Source of the DNA: Rhodanobacter sp. OK091
GTDB lineage: Bacteria; Pseudomonadota; Gammaproteobacteria; Xanthomonadales; Rhodanobacteraceae
DNA: 64,000 nucleotides
Assembly (NCBI RefSeq): GCF_900142825.1
Contig: NZ_FRCH01000001.1
Coordinates: forward strand, 620,001-684,000
Direction: 5' to 3'
Position numbers and translations under genes: made by a program. Below the pieces are notes generated by a model. The model was given only the letters and a program-made list of their open reading frames with translations. It searched no databases and had not been told where the DNA came from. The stretch's first letter is position 1. Each line of letters opens with the position of its first letter. This document shows positions 36,788 through 46,884 of this stretch, in pieces.

Positions 36788-37552
36788 ATGGACAAGCACT
36801 ATCGCAAGGCGATGAAGGAACTGCAGCTCGAATTGATACGGCTGCAACACGGCCTGAGCAGCAGCGGCAAGCGGTTGCTGGTGATCTTCGAAGGCCGCGA
36901 TGCCGCCGGCAAGGGCGGCACCATCAAAGCCATCACCGAGAGCCTGGACACTCGCGACTATCGCATCGCCGCGTTGCCCAAACCGAACGGGCGGGAGGCC
37001 ACGCAATGGTATTTCCAGCGCTACGTCGCTCACCTGCCCAGTGCCGGCGAGTTCGTCCTGTTCGACCGCAGCTGGTACAACCGCGCCGTAGTGGAACCGG
37101 CGATGGGCTTCTGCAGCCCGAAGGAATATGAGGCCTTCCTCGACGCGGTGCCCGCGTTCGAGAAACTGCTCGTCGATGACGGCATCATCCTGCTCAAGTA
37201 CTGGCTGGCGGTGGATCAGGCCGAGCAGGAAAAGCGCTTCGCCGAGCGCGCCGACAATCCGCTGAAGCGCTGGAAGCTCTCGCCGGTGGACCTGACTGCG
37301 CGGCAGAAATACGTCGAGATGGGCAAGCTGCGCGACGTGATGATCGAGCGCACGCACGCGGTCAACGCGCCATGGTTCGTCGTCGATTTCAACGACCAGA
37401 AGCGCGGCCGCGTCAACCTGATCCGGCATCTGCTGCAGCAGGTGCCATTCGAAGACAAACCGATCGCCGACGTGAAGCTGCCCAGGCTCAAGGGCAAACC
37501 GAAGACCGAGCACATCACCGACAAGGCCGTGCTGGTGCCGGACACGTTCTGA
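36788..37552 (+). CDS. ppk2: polyphosphate kinase 2 family protein
   Basis: PPK2 enzymes phosphorylate nucleotides with polyphosphate. The 254 residues have the P-loop IFEGRDAAGKGGTIKAI, the lid-region ALPKPNGREATQWYFQRY and the Walker B-like FDRSWYNRAVVEP. The length fits a one-domain class I (ADP/GDP) or class III enzyme; the class cannot be fixed by eye. It lies 59 bp after prfA on the same strand. Confidence 0.92.
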   Translation: MDKHYRKAMKELQLELIRLQHGLSSSGKRLLVIFEGRDAAGKGGTIKAITESLDTRDYRIAALPKPNGREATQWYFQRYVAHLPSAGEFVLFDRSWYNRAVVEPAMGFCSPKEYEAFLDAVPAFEKLLVDDGIILLKYWLAVDQAEQEKRFAERADNPLKRWKLSPVDLTARQKYVEMGKLRDVMIERTHAVNAPWFVVDFNDQKRGRVNLIRHLLQQVPFEDKPIADVKLPRLKGKPKTEHITDKAVLVPDTF

Positions 37553-37555
37553 TCC

Positions 37556-37837
37556 TCAGCCGGTATGGAAACCGCGCAGATCATGCCCAGACAGATCATG
37601 CTCGGTGAGATCCGCGCGATCGACCGTCTCGACGCGTGCCGCCGGCGGCCCCTGCAGCAACCAGCGCTCCAACGCATCGAGCGCTTCCGCTTCGCCGCTG
37701 GCCAGCACTTCCACGCTTCCATCGAACCGGTTCTTCGCATGCCCGGCCAGGCCGAGGCGCAACGCCTGCTCGCGGGTGCTGGCGCGGAAGAACACGCCCT
37801 GCACCTTGCCGCAGACGATGAACCTCGCGCTCGGCAT
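37556..37837 (-). CDS. acyP: acylphosphatase
   Basis: Acylphosphatase hydrolyses the carboxyl-phosphate bond of small acylphosphates. The ATG at 37837 gives 93 residues beginning MPSARFIVCGKVQGVFFRAST, which includes the catalytic Arg of the VQGVFFR phosphate loop. The family Asn is in GHAKNRFDGSVEV. It converges on ppk2 with only 3 bp between them. Confidence 0.93.
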   Translation of the reverse strand: MPSARFIVCGKVQGVFFRASTREQALRLGLAGHAKNRFDGSVEVLASGEAEALDALERWLLQGPPAARVETVDRADLTEHDLSGHDLRGFHTG

Positions 37838-37850
37838 CACGGCATCTCCA

Positions 37851-38336
37851 TCACGGCTGGCCGATAGCCGCCTCGAGTGAGGCGGCGGTGACCGGGCCAA
37901 TGAACGGTTTGGCCACCGTGCCGTCCGGGCGAATCAGATAAGTGGTGGGCAAACCGCGCGGTTCGTCGAAATCCTTCAGCGGCTTGTCCAGCGTGACCTG
38001 GGCGATCGGGTAGACCACCGGATGCTTGGCGATAAATGCCTTGATGTCGGCCGGTTCGCTGTCGTCGTAGGCCAGGCCGATTGCCGCGACGTTCTTGTGC
38101 GTGGCGACGAAATGCGAGATGTCCGGCATCTCCTTGATGCATGGCACACACCAGGTCGCCCAGTAGTTGACGATTACCCACTTGCCGCGCTGCGCGGCCA
38201 GGTCGAACGTCTTGCCGTCCAGCGTGGTGACATGCAGTGCCGGCTGCGCGGGCATGGCGGCCTGCGCGGGCGCCGCGAACGCCAATGCCACGGCCAATGC
38301 GGCCACCGGAGTGGAAATGGATGAGAACAAGGTCAT
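37851..38336 (-). CDS. TlpA-like periplasmic thiol-disulfide reductase
   Basis: The 161-residue protein has a Sec signal peptide (MTLFSSISTPVAALAVALAF, cleavage after APAQA) and a thioredoxin fold with active site WATWCVPC. It resembles TlpA/ResA family reductases, which pass electrons to apo-cytochromes or copper-site proteins in the periplasm. Its ATG overlaps the stop of the YihY gene, so they are cotranscribed. The substrate is unknown. Confidence 0.88.
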   Translation of the reverse strand: MTLFSSISTPVAALAVALAFAAPAQAAMPAQPALHVTTLDGKTFDLAAQRGKWVIVNYWATWCVPCIKEMPDISHFVATHKNVAAIGLAYDDSEPADIKAFIAKHPVVYPIAQVTLDKPLKDFDEPRGLPTTYLIRPDGTVAKPFIGPVTAASLEAAIGQP

Positions 38337-39610
38337 GCGGGTAGTTCCTCGGTATCGGCGGCGGGGCCGGTGCTCACGGGATAGATCTGGTCGAGCCGTA
38401 CGCCCAGCTTCGCTTCCAGCACTTCGGCCAGTTCGGCCAGCATAGTCAGCAATTCCGGCGGCAGTTCGATGCCCAATGCCTTGGCCTCCTGCACCGGCTG
38501 CAACGGCAGGGGATAGTCGATATGCCGGTATATGCGCAGCAGATCGGTGCAATCGAGGCTGCGGCAGAGCAGCCAGCCGCCGGCCTCGCCGCGCTGGATC
38601 AGGTCGGCCTCGCGCAAGTCCTCGAAATAGGCCGCGATCAGCGCGCTGCGCAGGTACGGTTCCTTGGCGCGCACGCCGGCCGGATCCACGCAGCCACCGG
38701 CCCGCTGGGCTTCCACGAAATGTCTCAGCACCACCAGCAGTCCGAGGAACTCGGAACCTTCCGGCAACGTTTCCATCGGCGCGTGATATTCGAACGCCGA
38801 CGCTGAAGCGGCAATCGACGCAGCCAGGATCACGATCACCCACGACAGATAAATCCACAGCAGGAAGATCGGGATAGCCGCCAGCACGCCGTAAATTTGC
38901 TGGTAGGTCTGCGCATGCTGCACGAACATGGTAAAGCCCCAGCGCGCGATCTCGAACAGCACCGCGCCGAGCAGTGCGCCGATCGCCGCGTCACGGCGCG
39001 ACACCTTGCAGTTCGGGATCACCGAATACATCAGCCACAGCGTGAAAAACGTCACCAGGAACGGCAGCGTGCCCAGCAGGCTGCGGGCGATGCCGCCCAG
39101 CTGGTTCGCGGCGCTGTGCAGCAACGGCACGGCGGTGACGTAGGAGGTCACCGCGATGCCGCCGACCACCAGGATCGGCCCCAGCGTCAACGCCGCCCAG
39201 TACAGCAGCAGGCGCGACCCCCAGTTGCGCGGCTGATGCACGCGCCAGATCCGGTTCAACCGATCCTCGATGCTGATCATCATCGACACCGCGCTGAACA
39301 GCATCACCAGGATGCTGATGCCGGTGAGCTTGCTGGCATTGGCCGCGAAGCCAAGCATGGTGTTCTGCACCGCCTCGCCCGCCGACGGCACGAAATTGTC
39401 GAACACGAAGTCGATCAGCGTATCGCGCGCCGGCTGGAAAACCGGAAACGCCGAGAACATCGCCAACACCGCCACTGTCAGCGGTACCAGCGACACCAGC
39501 GTGGTGTACGACAGGGCGCCCGCCGTCTCGAAACACTTGTCGTCGACAAAGCGTTGCCAGATGAAGCGGCTGAAACTCGCCGTACGATCGCGATTGAAAC
39601 GCCGGACCAT
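38333..39610 (-). CDS. YihY/virulence factor BrkB family membrane protein
   Basis: The 425-residue protein from the ATG at 39610 has about six membrane segments in its first 300 residues, with family motifs TAGALSYTTLVSLVPL and IEDRLNRIWRV and the later GFTMFVQHAQTYQQIYG. A soluble C-terminal domain of about 130 residues, with a winged-helix-like LRSALIAAYFEDLREADLI region, follows. The name RNase BN once attached to this family is not correct. Function is unknown. Confidence 0.88.
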   Translation of the reverse strand: MVRRFNRDRTASFSRFIWQRFVDDKCFETAGALSYTTLVSLVPLTVAVLAMFSAFPVFQPARDTLIDFVFDNFVPSAGEAVQNTMLGFAANASKLTGISILVMLFSAVSMMISIEDRLNRIWRVHQPRNWGSRLLLYWAALTLGPILVVGGIAVTSYVTAVPLLHSAANQLGGIARSLLGTLPFLVTFFTLWLMYSVIPNCKVSRRDAAIGALLGAVLFEIARWGFTMFVQHAQTYQQIYGVLAAIPIFLLWIYLSWVIVILAASIAASASAFEYHAPMETLPEGSEFLGLLVVLRHFVEAQRAGGCVDPAGVRAKEPYLRSALIAAYFEDLREADLIQRGEAGGWLLCRSLDCTDLLRIYRHIDYPLPLQPVQEAKALGIELPPELLTMLAELAEVLEAKLGVRLDQIYPVSTGPAADTEELPA

Positions 39611-39690
39611 CGGTATCCTTGCGTAGGGCGGCACAGTGCCGCGGCCAACCATCGTGGGTATCGGTCGTTACACTAGCGTATTGCCGATGA

Positions 39691-40700
<1,010 letters not shown>

Positions 40701-40758
40701 CCAACTCTATATAGCCTGGTTGCCTATACTCGGGGGATTGCAGCGAGGAGAGCTTCTC

Positions 40759-42399
40759 ATGGGATTCCTGCAGGACGCGCCGCAACTGCCGCATCCTTAT
40801 CGCAGCGACCGCTCGCTGCTGGCCTTGCTCGATCGCGCGCTACCGGCCGGTCGACGAGCCGCGCTGGACGCCGATCTCGATGCGTTGGGCGATTACGCGC
40901 AGATGGCATGGCGTCGCGCATACGCGACGACACGCCGCAAGCCGGTACTGACGCAGTGGGATGCGTGGGGGCAGCGGGTCGATCGGATTGAGCTGACCAC
41001 GGCATGGCAGGAAGGCCCGCAACTCACCACGCGACATGCGGTGCTCGCCGCCGGCCACGCGGACAGCGAACATGCGCGACTGGAGGAGTTCGCCCGTGTC
41101 TATCTGTATCACCTCGCCAGCGAGTTCTATACCTGTCCGCTGGCAATGACCGACGGTGCAGCGACGGCGATCAAAGCGTCCGGCAATCGCGAATTGATCG
41201 AACGCGCGCTGCCGCATTTCCTCAGCCGCGACGCTTCGACCCTCTGGCTCAGCGGCCAATGGATGACCGAGAACAGCGGCGGCTCCGATGTGGGCAACAC
41301 CGAAACCGTTGCACGAAAAGACACCAGCGGCCAATGGCGACTGTACGGACGCAAGTGGTTCAGCTCGGCAGTCGTCGGCGAGGCGGCGCTGGCGCTGGCG
41401 CGGCCCGAAGGTGCAGGAGCCGGCACTGCTGCGCTGGCGCTGTTCTATGTCGAAACGATGGACGGTGAACGGCGCAAGCCGGAACTCGTGGTCGATCGCC
41501 TGAAGGACAAGCTCGGCACACACGAACTGCCCACCGCGGAAATCCATCTGGACGGCCTGCCCGCCTGGCCGCTGGGCGAGCTTGCCCACGGTGTCCGTCA
41601 GGTGGCGCCGATGCTCAATGTCACCCGAACCTGGAACGCAATCTGCGCGATCGCGAGCATGGCGCGCGCGATCAGCCTGGCGCGCGATTACGCGACGCGC
41701 CGACAGGCGTTTGGCCGTCCATTGATCGAGCAGCCGCTGCATGCGCAGACACTGGCTAACATGCAAGCCGAATTCGAGGCTGCGTTCGCGCTGGCGTTCG
41801 AGGTCGCTCACCTGCTCGGCCGCGTCGAGCATGGTGCCGCCGCACCGCAGGAAGCCGCGCTGCTGCGCCTGCTCACGCCGCTGGCCAAGCTGTGGACCGG
41901 CAAGCTGGCGGTGAAGCTGTGTTCCGAGGCGCTGGAGTGTTTCGGCGGCGCCGGCTACATCGAGGACACCGGCCTGCCGCAGCTGCTGCGCGACGCGCAG
42001 GTGTATGCCATCTGGGAAGGCACCACCAATGTGCTGTCGCTGGATAGTCTGCGCGCGCTGGCTGGCGACAGTTTCGAAGCTCTGCGCGCGTCCAGCGCCA
42101 TTTGGCTGGCCGGCAACGACGACATGCACGCGGCCAGCGCGATCCGGCAGACGCTGGACGCCGCCGCACGCTGGCTCGACCAGCACGCGACCGCGCGCGA
42201 CACGCTGGAGGCCGGCGCACGCGGCCTCGCCTTCACGCTGGCCCGCTGTGCGAGTGCCGCATTGCTGGCACGCCAGGCCACCTGGTCGCGCCAGCACGGC
42301 GAGCAACGTTCGGCGGCAGCGCTGCGGCGCTTCGTCGGCCGCGGCCTCGATCGGCTGGTGACACCGGATGCCGGCGACACCGCGCTATTGCTGGGATGA
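40759..42399 (+). CDS. acyl-CoA dehydrogenase, AidB-like
   Basis: The 546-residue flavoprotein follows the AidB subfamily of acyl-CoA dehydrogenases: SGQWMTENSGGSDVGNTET for flavin binding, ATRRQAFGRPLIEQPLH, and the catalytic Glu region VYAIWEGTTNVLSLD. I chose the ATG at 40759 for its GAGGAGAG ribosome-binding site. E. coli AidB is linked to the alkylation response, but no Ada-type gene is near here, so the substrate and role are open. Confidence 0.9.
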   Translation: MGFLQDAPQLPHPYRSDRSLLALLDRALPAGRRAALDADLDALGDYAQMAWRRAYATTRRKPVLTQWDAWGQRVDRIELTTAWQEGPQLTTRHAVLAAGHADSEHARLEEFARVYLYHLASEFYTCPLAMTDGAATAIKASGNRELIERALPHFLSRDASTLWLSGQWMTENSGGSDVGNTETVARKDTSGQWRLYGRKWFSSAVVGEAALALARPEGAGAGTAALALFYVETMDGERRKPELVVDRLKDKLGTHELPTAEIHLDGLPAWPLGELAHGVRQVAPMLNVTRTWNAICAIASMARAISLARDYATRRQAFGRPLIEQPLHAQTLANMQAEFEAAFALAFEVAHLLGRVEHGAAAPQEAALLRLLTPLAKLWTGKLAVKLCSEALECFGGAGYIEDTGLPQLLRDAQVYAIWEGTTNVLSLDSLRALAGDSFEALRASSAIWLAGNDDMHAASAIRQTLDAAARWLDQHATARDTLEAGARGLAFTLARCASAALLARQATWSRQHGEQRSAAALRRFVGRGLDRLVTPDAGDTALLLG

Positions 42400-42423
42400 C
42401 CTTTCGCTGGTTGTTGTTGTAGG

Positions 42424-42513
42424 TGTAGGAGCCCGCTCGCGGGCGATGCTGTTGTTCTGATTTTCCCCACCCGACATCAAAGCAACAGCATCGCCCGCGA
42501 GCGGGCTCCTACA
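42424..42513. repeat. REP/BIME-like element: 31-bp perfect inverted repeats
   Basis: Arms 42424-42454 and 42483-42513 are exact reverse complements around a 28-bp spacer. Each arm begins TGTAGGAGCCCGCTCGCGGG, a form close to the TGTAGGAGC-type REPs of pseudomonads and Xanthomonadales. It lies between the acyl-CoA dehydrogenase and asparaginase genes and could stabilise mRNA ends or serve as a RAYT transposase target. Confidence 0.85.
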
Positions 42514-42595
42514 ACGACACGATAAACCAGGGCGGCGAGCGCTTCAGGTGAGCACAGGCTAAAATGGCCCGTCCCTCTCCTCTTCGGCCACCCGC

Positions 42596-43087
42596 ATGCA
42601 GCATCTGACCATCGTCACCACCGGCGGCACGATCGACAAGATCTATTTCGACGACAAGTCGGACTACAAGATCGGCGCGCCGCAGATCGGCGAGATCCTC
42701 GGCCAGCTCGGCGTGGCGTTCCAGTTCGACGTGATTCCGATCCTGCGCAAGGACAGCTTGCACATGGGTGCCGAGGACCGCGCGCTGGTGCGCTCGACGA
42801 TCGAGGCCCAGCCGCATCGCCATGTGCTGGTCACCCACGGCACCGACACCATGGTGGAGACAGCGAAGGAACTGGCGACGATCAAGGGCAAGGTGATCGT
42901 GTTGACCGGTGCGTTGAACCCTGCGCGTTTCCAGGGCTCCGATGCGGTGTTCAACATCGGCTGCGCGGTGGCCGCGGTGCAAACCCTGCCCGACGGCGTC
43001 TACATCACCATGAACGGCCGCGTGTGGGACCCGTCGAAGGTGCGCAAGAACCGCGACGCCAACCGTTTCGAGGAAGTGGGCGGCTGA
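42596..43087 (+). CDS. short asparaginase-domain protein
   Basis: The 163-residue protein matches only the N-terminal domain of L-asparaginase. Both catalytic threonine motifs are present: TTGGTIDKIYF (near residue 9-12) and VTHGTDTMVETA, followed by KVIVLTGALNPARF. The C-terminal domain of full asparaginases (about 330 residues) is absent and no remnant follows, so this is a real short family and not a truncation. The substrate is uncertain. Confidence 0.85.
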   Translation: MQHLTIVTTGGTIDKIYFDDKSDYKIGAPQIGEILGQLGVAFQFDVIPILRKDSLHMGAEDRALVRSTIEAQPHRHVLVTHGTDTMVETAKELATIKGKVIVLTGALNPARFQGSDAVFNIGCAVAAVQTLPDGVYITMNGRVWDPSKVRKNRDANRFEEVGG

Positions 43088-43092
43088 GCGCA

Positions 43093-43124
43093 TCGACTTC
43101 CTCTCCCCCGTGAGAGGGAGTCGA
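43093..43124. terminator. bidirectional terminator-like hairpin between asparaginase and sufT
   Basis: A 13-bp stem with one G-U pair on the plus strand (arms 43093-43105 and 43112-43124) lies between two convergent genes, 5 bp after the asparaginase stop and 2 bp before the sufT stop. It lacks a long U tract but is well placed to block readthrough both ways. Confidence 0.55.
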
Positions 43125-43126
43125 GC

Positions 43127-43684
43127 TCACAGCATGCCGGTCTCGAGTTTGGCGGCGTCGGACATCATCGAATGGGACCATGGCGGATCGAACACCAGAT
43201 CCACGTCCGCCTCGGCCACGGTGGGAATCATTTCCAGTTTGGTGCGGGCGTCGTCCACCAGAATGTCCCCCATGCCGCAGCCCGGCGCGGTCAAGGTGAG
43301 CTTCACATAGACCTTGCGCTCGCCCGATGCGGTCTGTTCCAGGCTCAGGTCATAGACCAGCCCCAGCTCCACTACGTTGACCGGGATCTCCGGATCGAAC
43401 ACGGTGCGCAGCTGATCCCAAGCCAGTTTTTCCACATCCGCGTTGGTGGCATCGGCGGGCACCTCGATCGGAGCAGGCGGCTCCTTGCCCAGCGCGTCGG
43501 CGTCGTTGCCGGCGATGCGGAACAGGTTGCCTTCCACGTACACGGTGAAACTGCCGCCCAACGCCTGGGTGATGTAGCCGATCTGGCCGGCAGGAAGGCT
43601 CACCACGTCGCCTTGCGGCACCATGACGGCGCTGCAGTCACGCAACAAGGTGAAGGGTTCGCTGCTTAGACTGAAACCACTCAT
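43127..43684 (-). CDS. sufT: Fe-S cluster assembly protein SufT (MIP18 family)
   Basis: The 185-residue protein has an N-terminal extension with VMVPQGDVVSLPAG and GSFTVYVEGNLFRIAG, then a DUF59/MIP18 domain: VFDPEIPVNVVELGLVYDL and LTLTAPGCGMGDILVDD with the conserved Cys. SufT proteins help Fe-S maturation. No other suf gene is near. The ATG at 43684 fits the family better than an upstream start. Confidence 0.92.
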   Translation of the reverse strand: MSGFSLSSEPFTLLRDCSAVMVPQGDVVSLPAGQIGYITQALGGSFTVYVEGNLFRIAGNDADALGKEPPAPIEVPADATNADVEKLAWDQLRTVFDPEIPVNVVELGLVYDLSLEQTASGERKVYVKLTLTAPGCGMGDILVDDARTKLEMIPTVAEADVDLVFDPPWSHSMMSDAAKLETGML

Positions 43685-43848
43685 GCCACTTGCCAATCCC
43701 GTATCTGCGAGTACGACCACGCGTCGAACCCAGGTTGTCTATTATGCCGTTCGCCGCGCGGACCCGCTTGTCTCAGATCAGGCCGGAATCGTGGAACTCA
43801 AGGGAATGCCGCCATGCACTCGTCGGCGACGCCTGCCGGCATGACGTT

Positions 43849-44364
43849 ATGATGAGCACTTTGCCTGATGGACAAACGCATGTTCCAAGCCACCCCGCCG
43901 TGCCGTCATCGATGAGCGTGCGCAACGTATTGATGTTTGCTTTCGCGCTGTTCAGCGCCGCGATGCTGGGGCTGGCCGCCGGTGCGGTATGGATGGTTGC
44001 TGCCCTGTATCTGCGTCAGCCGCTGCCGTGGCTGGTAGTGCCGATCGGCGCGCTGCTGGCTTGGGCCATCCGCAGCTACGTGCGTTCGGCGGGTGTCGGT
44101 GCCGCGCTGTTGGCGGTATGGGCCACGATGCTGGCGGCGATCTACGTGAACATGCTGATCGCCGGCGTGCTGATCTCCGGCAACATGGGCATGGATCTGA
44201 TCGAGACCTTGCGTACGGCCGGTGCCGGCATGCTATGGCAACTGGCGCGCATGGCATGGTCGCCGGCGGATATCGGCTGGACCACGCTGGCCATGCTGCT
44301 GGCCGCGTGGCTGGCCTGGCGCACGCCACGCAAGCATGCGCGCACCGTGGCGACCGGCAAGTAG
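43849..44364 (+). CDS. small integral membrane protein of unknown function
   Basis: The protein is about 171 residues from the tandem ATGs at 43849/43852; an ATG at 43912 is also possible and no clear ribosome-binding site decides. After a hydrophilic N-terminus it has about four to five membrane segments (for example FALFSAAMLGLAAGAVWMVA and LLAVWATMLAAIYVNMLIAG) and a basic tail. I do not recognise the family. It ends 1 bp before the convergent pntB stop. Confidence 0.6.
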   Translation: MMSTLPDGQTHVPSHPAVPSSMSVRNVLMFAFALFSAAMLGLAAGAVWMVAALYLRQPLPWLVVPIGALLAWAIRSYVRSAGVGAALLAVWATMLAAIYVNMLIAGVLISGNMGMDLIETLRTAGAGMLWQLARMAWSPADIGWTTLAMLLAAWLAWRTPRKHARTVATGK

Positions 44365-44365
44365 C

Positions 44366-45844
44366 TCAGGCGTCGATCGCCTTCAGCTCCGTCACCAGTT
44401 CGCCCATCGCCGCCTGGCCGTCGCCGTACAGCATGCGTGTGTTGTCGGCGTAGAACAGCGCATTCTCGATGCCTGCAAAGCCAGTGCCCTTGCCGCGCTT
44501 GATCACGATCACGTGCTTGGCCGCACTGACATCGAGAATCGGCATGCCGTAGATCGGTGAAGCCGGGTCGGTCTTGGCCAGCGGATTCACCACGTCGTTC
44601 GCGCCGATCACCAGCGCCACGTCGGTGGCCGGAAATTCCGGATTGATGTCATCCATGTCGGCGATCAGGTCGTACGGCACCCCGGCCTCGGCCAGCAGCA
44701 CGTTCATGTGGCCGGGCATGCGGCCGGCCACGGGATGGATCGCGAATTTCACCTTCACCCCGCGCTTCAGCAACAGCTGGGCGAACTCCCACACCTTGTG
44801 CTGCGCCTGCGCCACGGCAAGACCGTAGCCGGGCACGATCACTACGCGCTCGGCGTACGCCATCATCACCGCCGCATCGGCCGCGTCGATCGGCTTCTGG
44901 GCGCCCTCGATCGCCTGCGCCTCGCCGCCGGCCGCGCCGAAGCTGCCGAACAGCACGTTGCCGATCGAACGGTTCATCGCCTTGGCCATCAACTGGGTCA
45001 GCAGCGTGCCGGCGGCGCCGACCACCATGCCGGCGATGATCATCGCCTCGTTGCCCAGCACGAAACCCTCGAACGCCACCGCCAGCCCGGTGAATGCGTT
45101 GTACAGCGAGATCACCACCGGCATGTCCGCGCCACCGATCGGCAAGGTCATCATCAGCCCGAACAGCAGCGCCAGCACGAAGAACACCGCGATCAGCGGC
45201 AGGCTGGCATGGCCGCAAGCCAGCAGGATGCCGATCAGCACCGCCGCGGCAAGCAGCAGCAGATTGACCGCTCGCTGGCCCGGAAACACGAAACGCTTGT
45301 CCAGCCAGCCCTGCAGCTTGGCGAACGCGATCAGCGAACCGGAAAAGCTCACCGCGCCGATCAGCGCGCCAAGCACGCCCAGCGCCAGCTCGACCGGGGA
45401 CAATGCGACCATCGCCGGCATCGGCGTCAGCGCATTGATCGCCCAGCTCTCCGGGCGCAACGGCGAGGTATCCGGGATGCCAGGCGGATGCAGGATCGCC
45501 AGCGTGCGCACGTAACCGATCAGCTCGACCGCGCCGATCGCCGCCGCCGCGCCGCCGCCCATGCCGTTGTACAGCGCCACCATCTGCGGCATCGCGGTCA
45601 TCGCCACGCGCTTGCCGCTCCACCAGGCGGCGCTGACGCCGATCAGCACGGCGGCGATGATCAGCCCACGGTTCTGCATGTCCGGCAGGAAGAACGTGGC
45701 CAGCACCGCCAGCAACATGCCGTAACCGGCCCAGACGATGCCGCCGCGCGCCGTGCGCGGCGAACTCATGCGTTTCAGACCCAGGATGAACAGCAATGCG
45801 GCGAGGAAGTAACAAGCCTTGATCACGATCGGCAGCCAGCTCAT
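44366..45844 (-). CDS. pntB: NAD(P) transhydrogenase subunit beta
   Basis: PntB carries the NADP(H)-binding domain III and most of the proton channel of the energy-linked transhydrogenase. The 492 residues have about nine membrane segments, then the domain III motif VPGYGLAVAQAQHKVWE and the GANDVVNP and KRGKGTGFAGIENALFY motifs. It directly follows pntAB, sharing the ATG/stop region. pntAA is more than 1.7 kb upstream. Confidence 0.97.
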   Translation of the reverse strand: MSWLPIVIKACYFLAALLFILGLKRMSSPRTARGGIVWAGYGMLLAVLATFFLPDMQNRGLIIAAVLIGVSAAWWSGKRVAMTAMPQMVALYNGMGGGAAAAIGAVELIGYVRTLAILHPPGIPDTSPLRPESWAINALTPMPAMVALSPVELALGVLGALIGAVSFSGSLIAFAKLQGWLDKRFVFPGQRAVNLLLLAAAVLIGILLACGHASLPLIAVFFVLALLFGLMMTLPIGGADMPVVISLYNAFTGLAVAFEGFVLGNEAMIIAGMVVGAAGTLLTQLMAKAMNRSIGNVLFGSFGAAGGEAQAIEGAQKPIDAADAAVMMAYAERVVIVPGYGLAVAQAQHKVWEFAQLLLKRGVKVKFAIHPVAGRMPGHMNVLLAEAGVPYDLIADMDDINPEFPATDVALVIGANDVVNPLAKTDPASPIYGMPILDVSAAKHVIVIKRGKGTGFAGIENALFYADNTRMLYGDGQAAMGELVTELKAIDA

Positions 45845-46149
45845 CAGTGAGCTCCCTTGCCGGCATCCGGCTTGCTGGGCTTGAACATCTCCAGCATCCG
45901 CTCGGTCACCACGTAGCCGCCGGCGGCGTTGCCGGCGCCCAGCAGGACGCCGATGAAGCCGATCACGATCTCGAACCGCGTCTGCGCATGGCCTAGCGCA
46001 ATCATCGCCCCAACCAGCACAATGCCGTGCACGAAGTTGGAACCGGACATCAGCGGCGTGTGCAGGATCACCGGCACCCGCGCGATGATTTCGTAGCCGG
46101 TAAACGCAGCCAGCATGAAGATATACAGCGCCAGGAAACCGTCGATCAT
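45844..46149 (-). CDS. pntAB: NAD(P) transhydrogenase subunit alpha part 2 (membrane)
   Basis: The 101-residue protein holds three membrane segments (FLALYIFMLAAFTGYEII at the start) and corresponds to the membrane part of E. coli PntA, which is a separate gene in three-subunit enzymes. It overlaps pntB at its stop. Its partner pntAA lies upstream beyond an inserted plus-strand operon, so it needs its own promoter in the 105-bp divergent gap 46150-46254. Confidence 0.94.
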   Translation of the reverse strand: MIDGFLALYIFMLAAFTGYEIIARVPVILHTPLMSGSNFVHGIVLVGAMIALGHAQTRFEIVIGFIGVLLGAGNAAGGYVVTERMLEMFKPSKPDAGKGAH

Positions 46150-46254
46150 GACCCCACCCCCTATGAGAGCCGCCCGCCAGGACGTAGTGCTCGCATCATA
46201 CGGGTGCGGGTCAACCCGTGCGAGCCTGCTGCGTTGATTACGGGAACCGAACCG

Positions 46255-46884
46255 ATGGAGCCCGAGGATGCGTCATCCGACGATGCGGACGAGGCGGCCA
46301 TGAGCAGCGTGGCCGGTACGCTCGACGCTGAACTGCTGAGCGACACCCGCGAGACTCCCGCCACGCTGGACGCGTTTCTGGCGCAGGTCGAGCGGCGCGC
46401 GTTCCGCATGGCCGAGCTGCAGCTGCGCCAGCGCGAGGACGCCATGGACGCGGTGCAGGACGCCATGCTGCGGCTGGTCAAGCATTACCGCGACAAACCC
46501 GCCGTGGAATGGTCGCCGCTGTTCTGGGGCATTTTGCGCCGGCGCATCGTCGATCTGCAGCGCCGCCGCAAGGTACGCTCGATCGTAGTGGGCTGGCTCG
46601 GCGGCGGGCGCGACGACGATGGCGACGAACTGCCTTCGTGGGAACCCGCCGACCATGGCCCCGGACCGCTCGACCGGTTGCACGATGCGCAGTCGTACGC
46701 CGACATGGCCGCCGCGGTCAGCCAGCTGCCGCAGCGCCAGCGCGAGGCTTTCATGCTGCGCATGCTGGAAGGGCTGGACGTGGCGGAGACCGCACGCGCC
46801 ATGGGCTGCTCCGAAGGCAGTGTAAAAACACATCTCTCACGCGCGATGCATCATCTGCGCGATCAACTGGAGGACTGGCGATGA
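46255..46884 (+). CDS. RNA polymerase sigma factor, ECF type
   Basis: The 209-residue protein has region 2 (QVERRAFRMAELQLRQREDAMDAVQDAMLRLVKHY) and region 4 (SQLPQRQREAFMLRML and GLDVAETARAMGCSEGSVKTHLSRA). The start is not certain; ATG at 46255 is used and 46300 is possible. It begins a three-gene operon with a one-membrane-segment protein and a DUF3106 protein, an arrangement also known from beta- and gammaproteobacteria. Confidence 0.88.
   Translation: MEPEDASSDDADEAAMSSVAGTLDAELLSDTRETPATLDAFLAQVERRAFRMAELQLRQREDAMDAVQDAMLRLVKHYRDKPAVEWSPLFWGILRRRIVDLQRRRKVRSIVVGWLGGGRDDDGDELPSWEPADHGPGPLDRLHDAQSYADMAAAVSQLPQRQREAFMLRMLEGLDVAETARAMGCSEGSVKTHLSRAMHHLRDQLEDWR

Noticed and set aside
42596-43087. 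Asparaginase gene considered as a pseudogene
   Set aside because: It has an intact frame, both catalytic motifs and no downstream remnant, and short asparaginase-domain proteins are known in other gammaproteobacteria.
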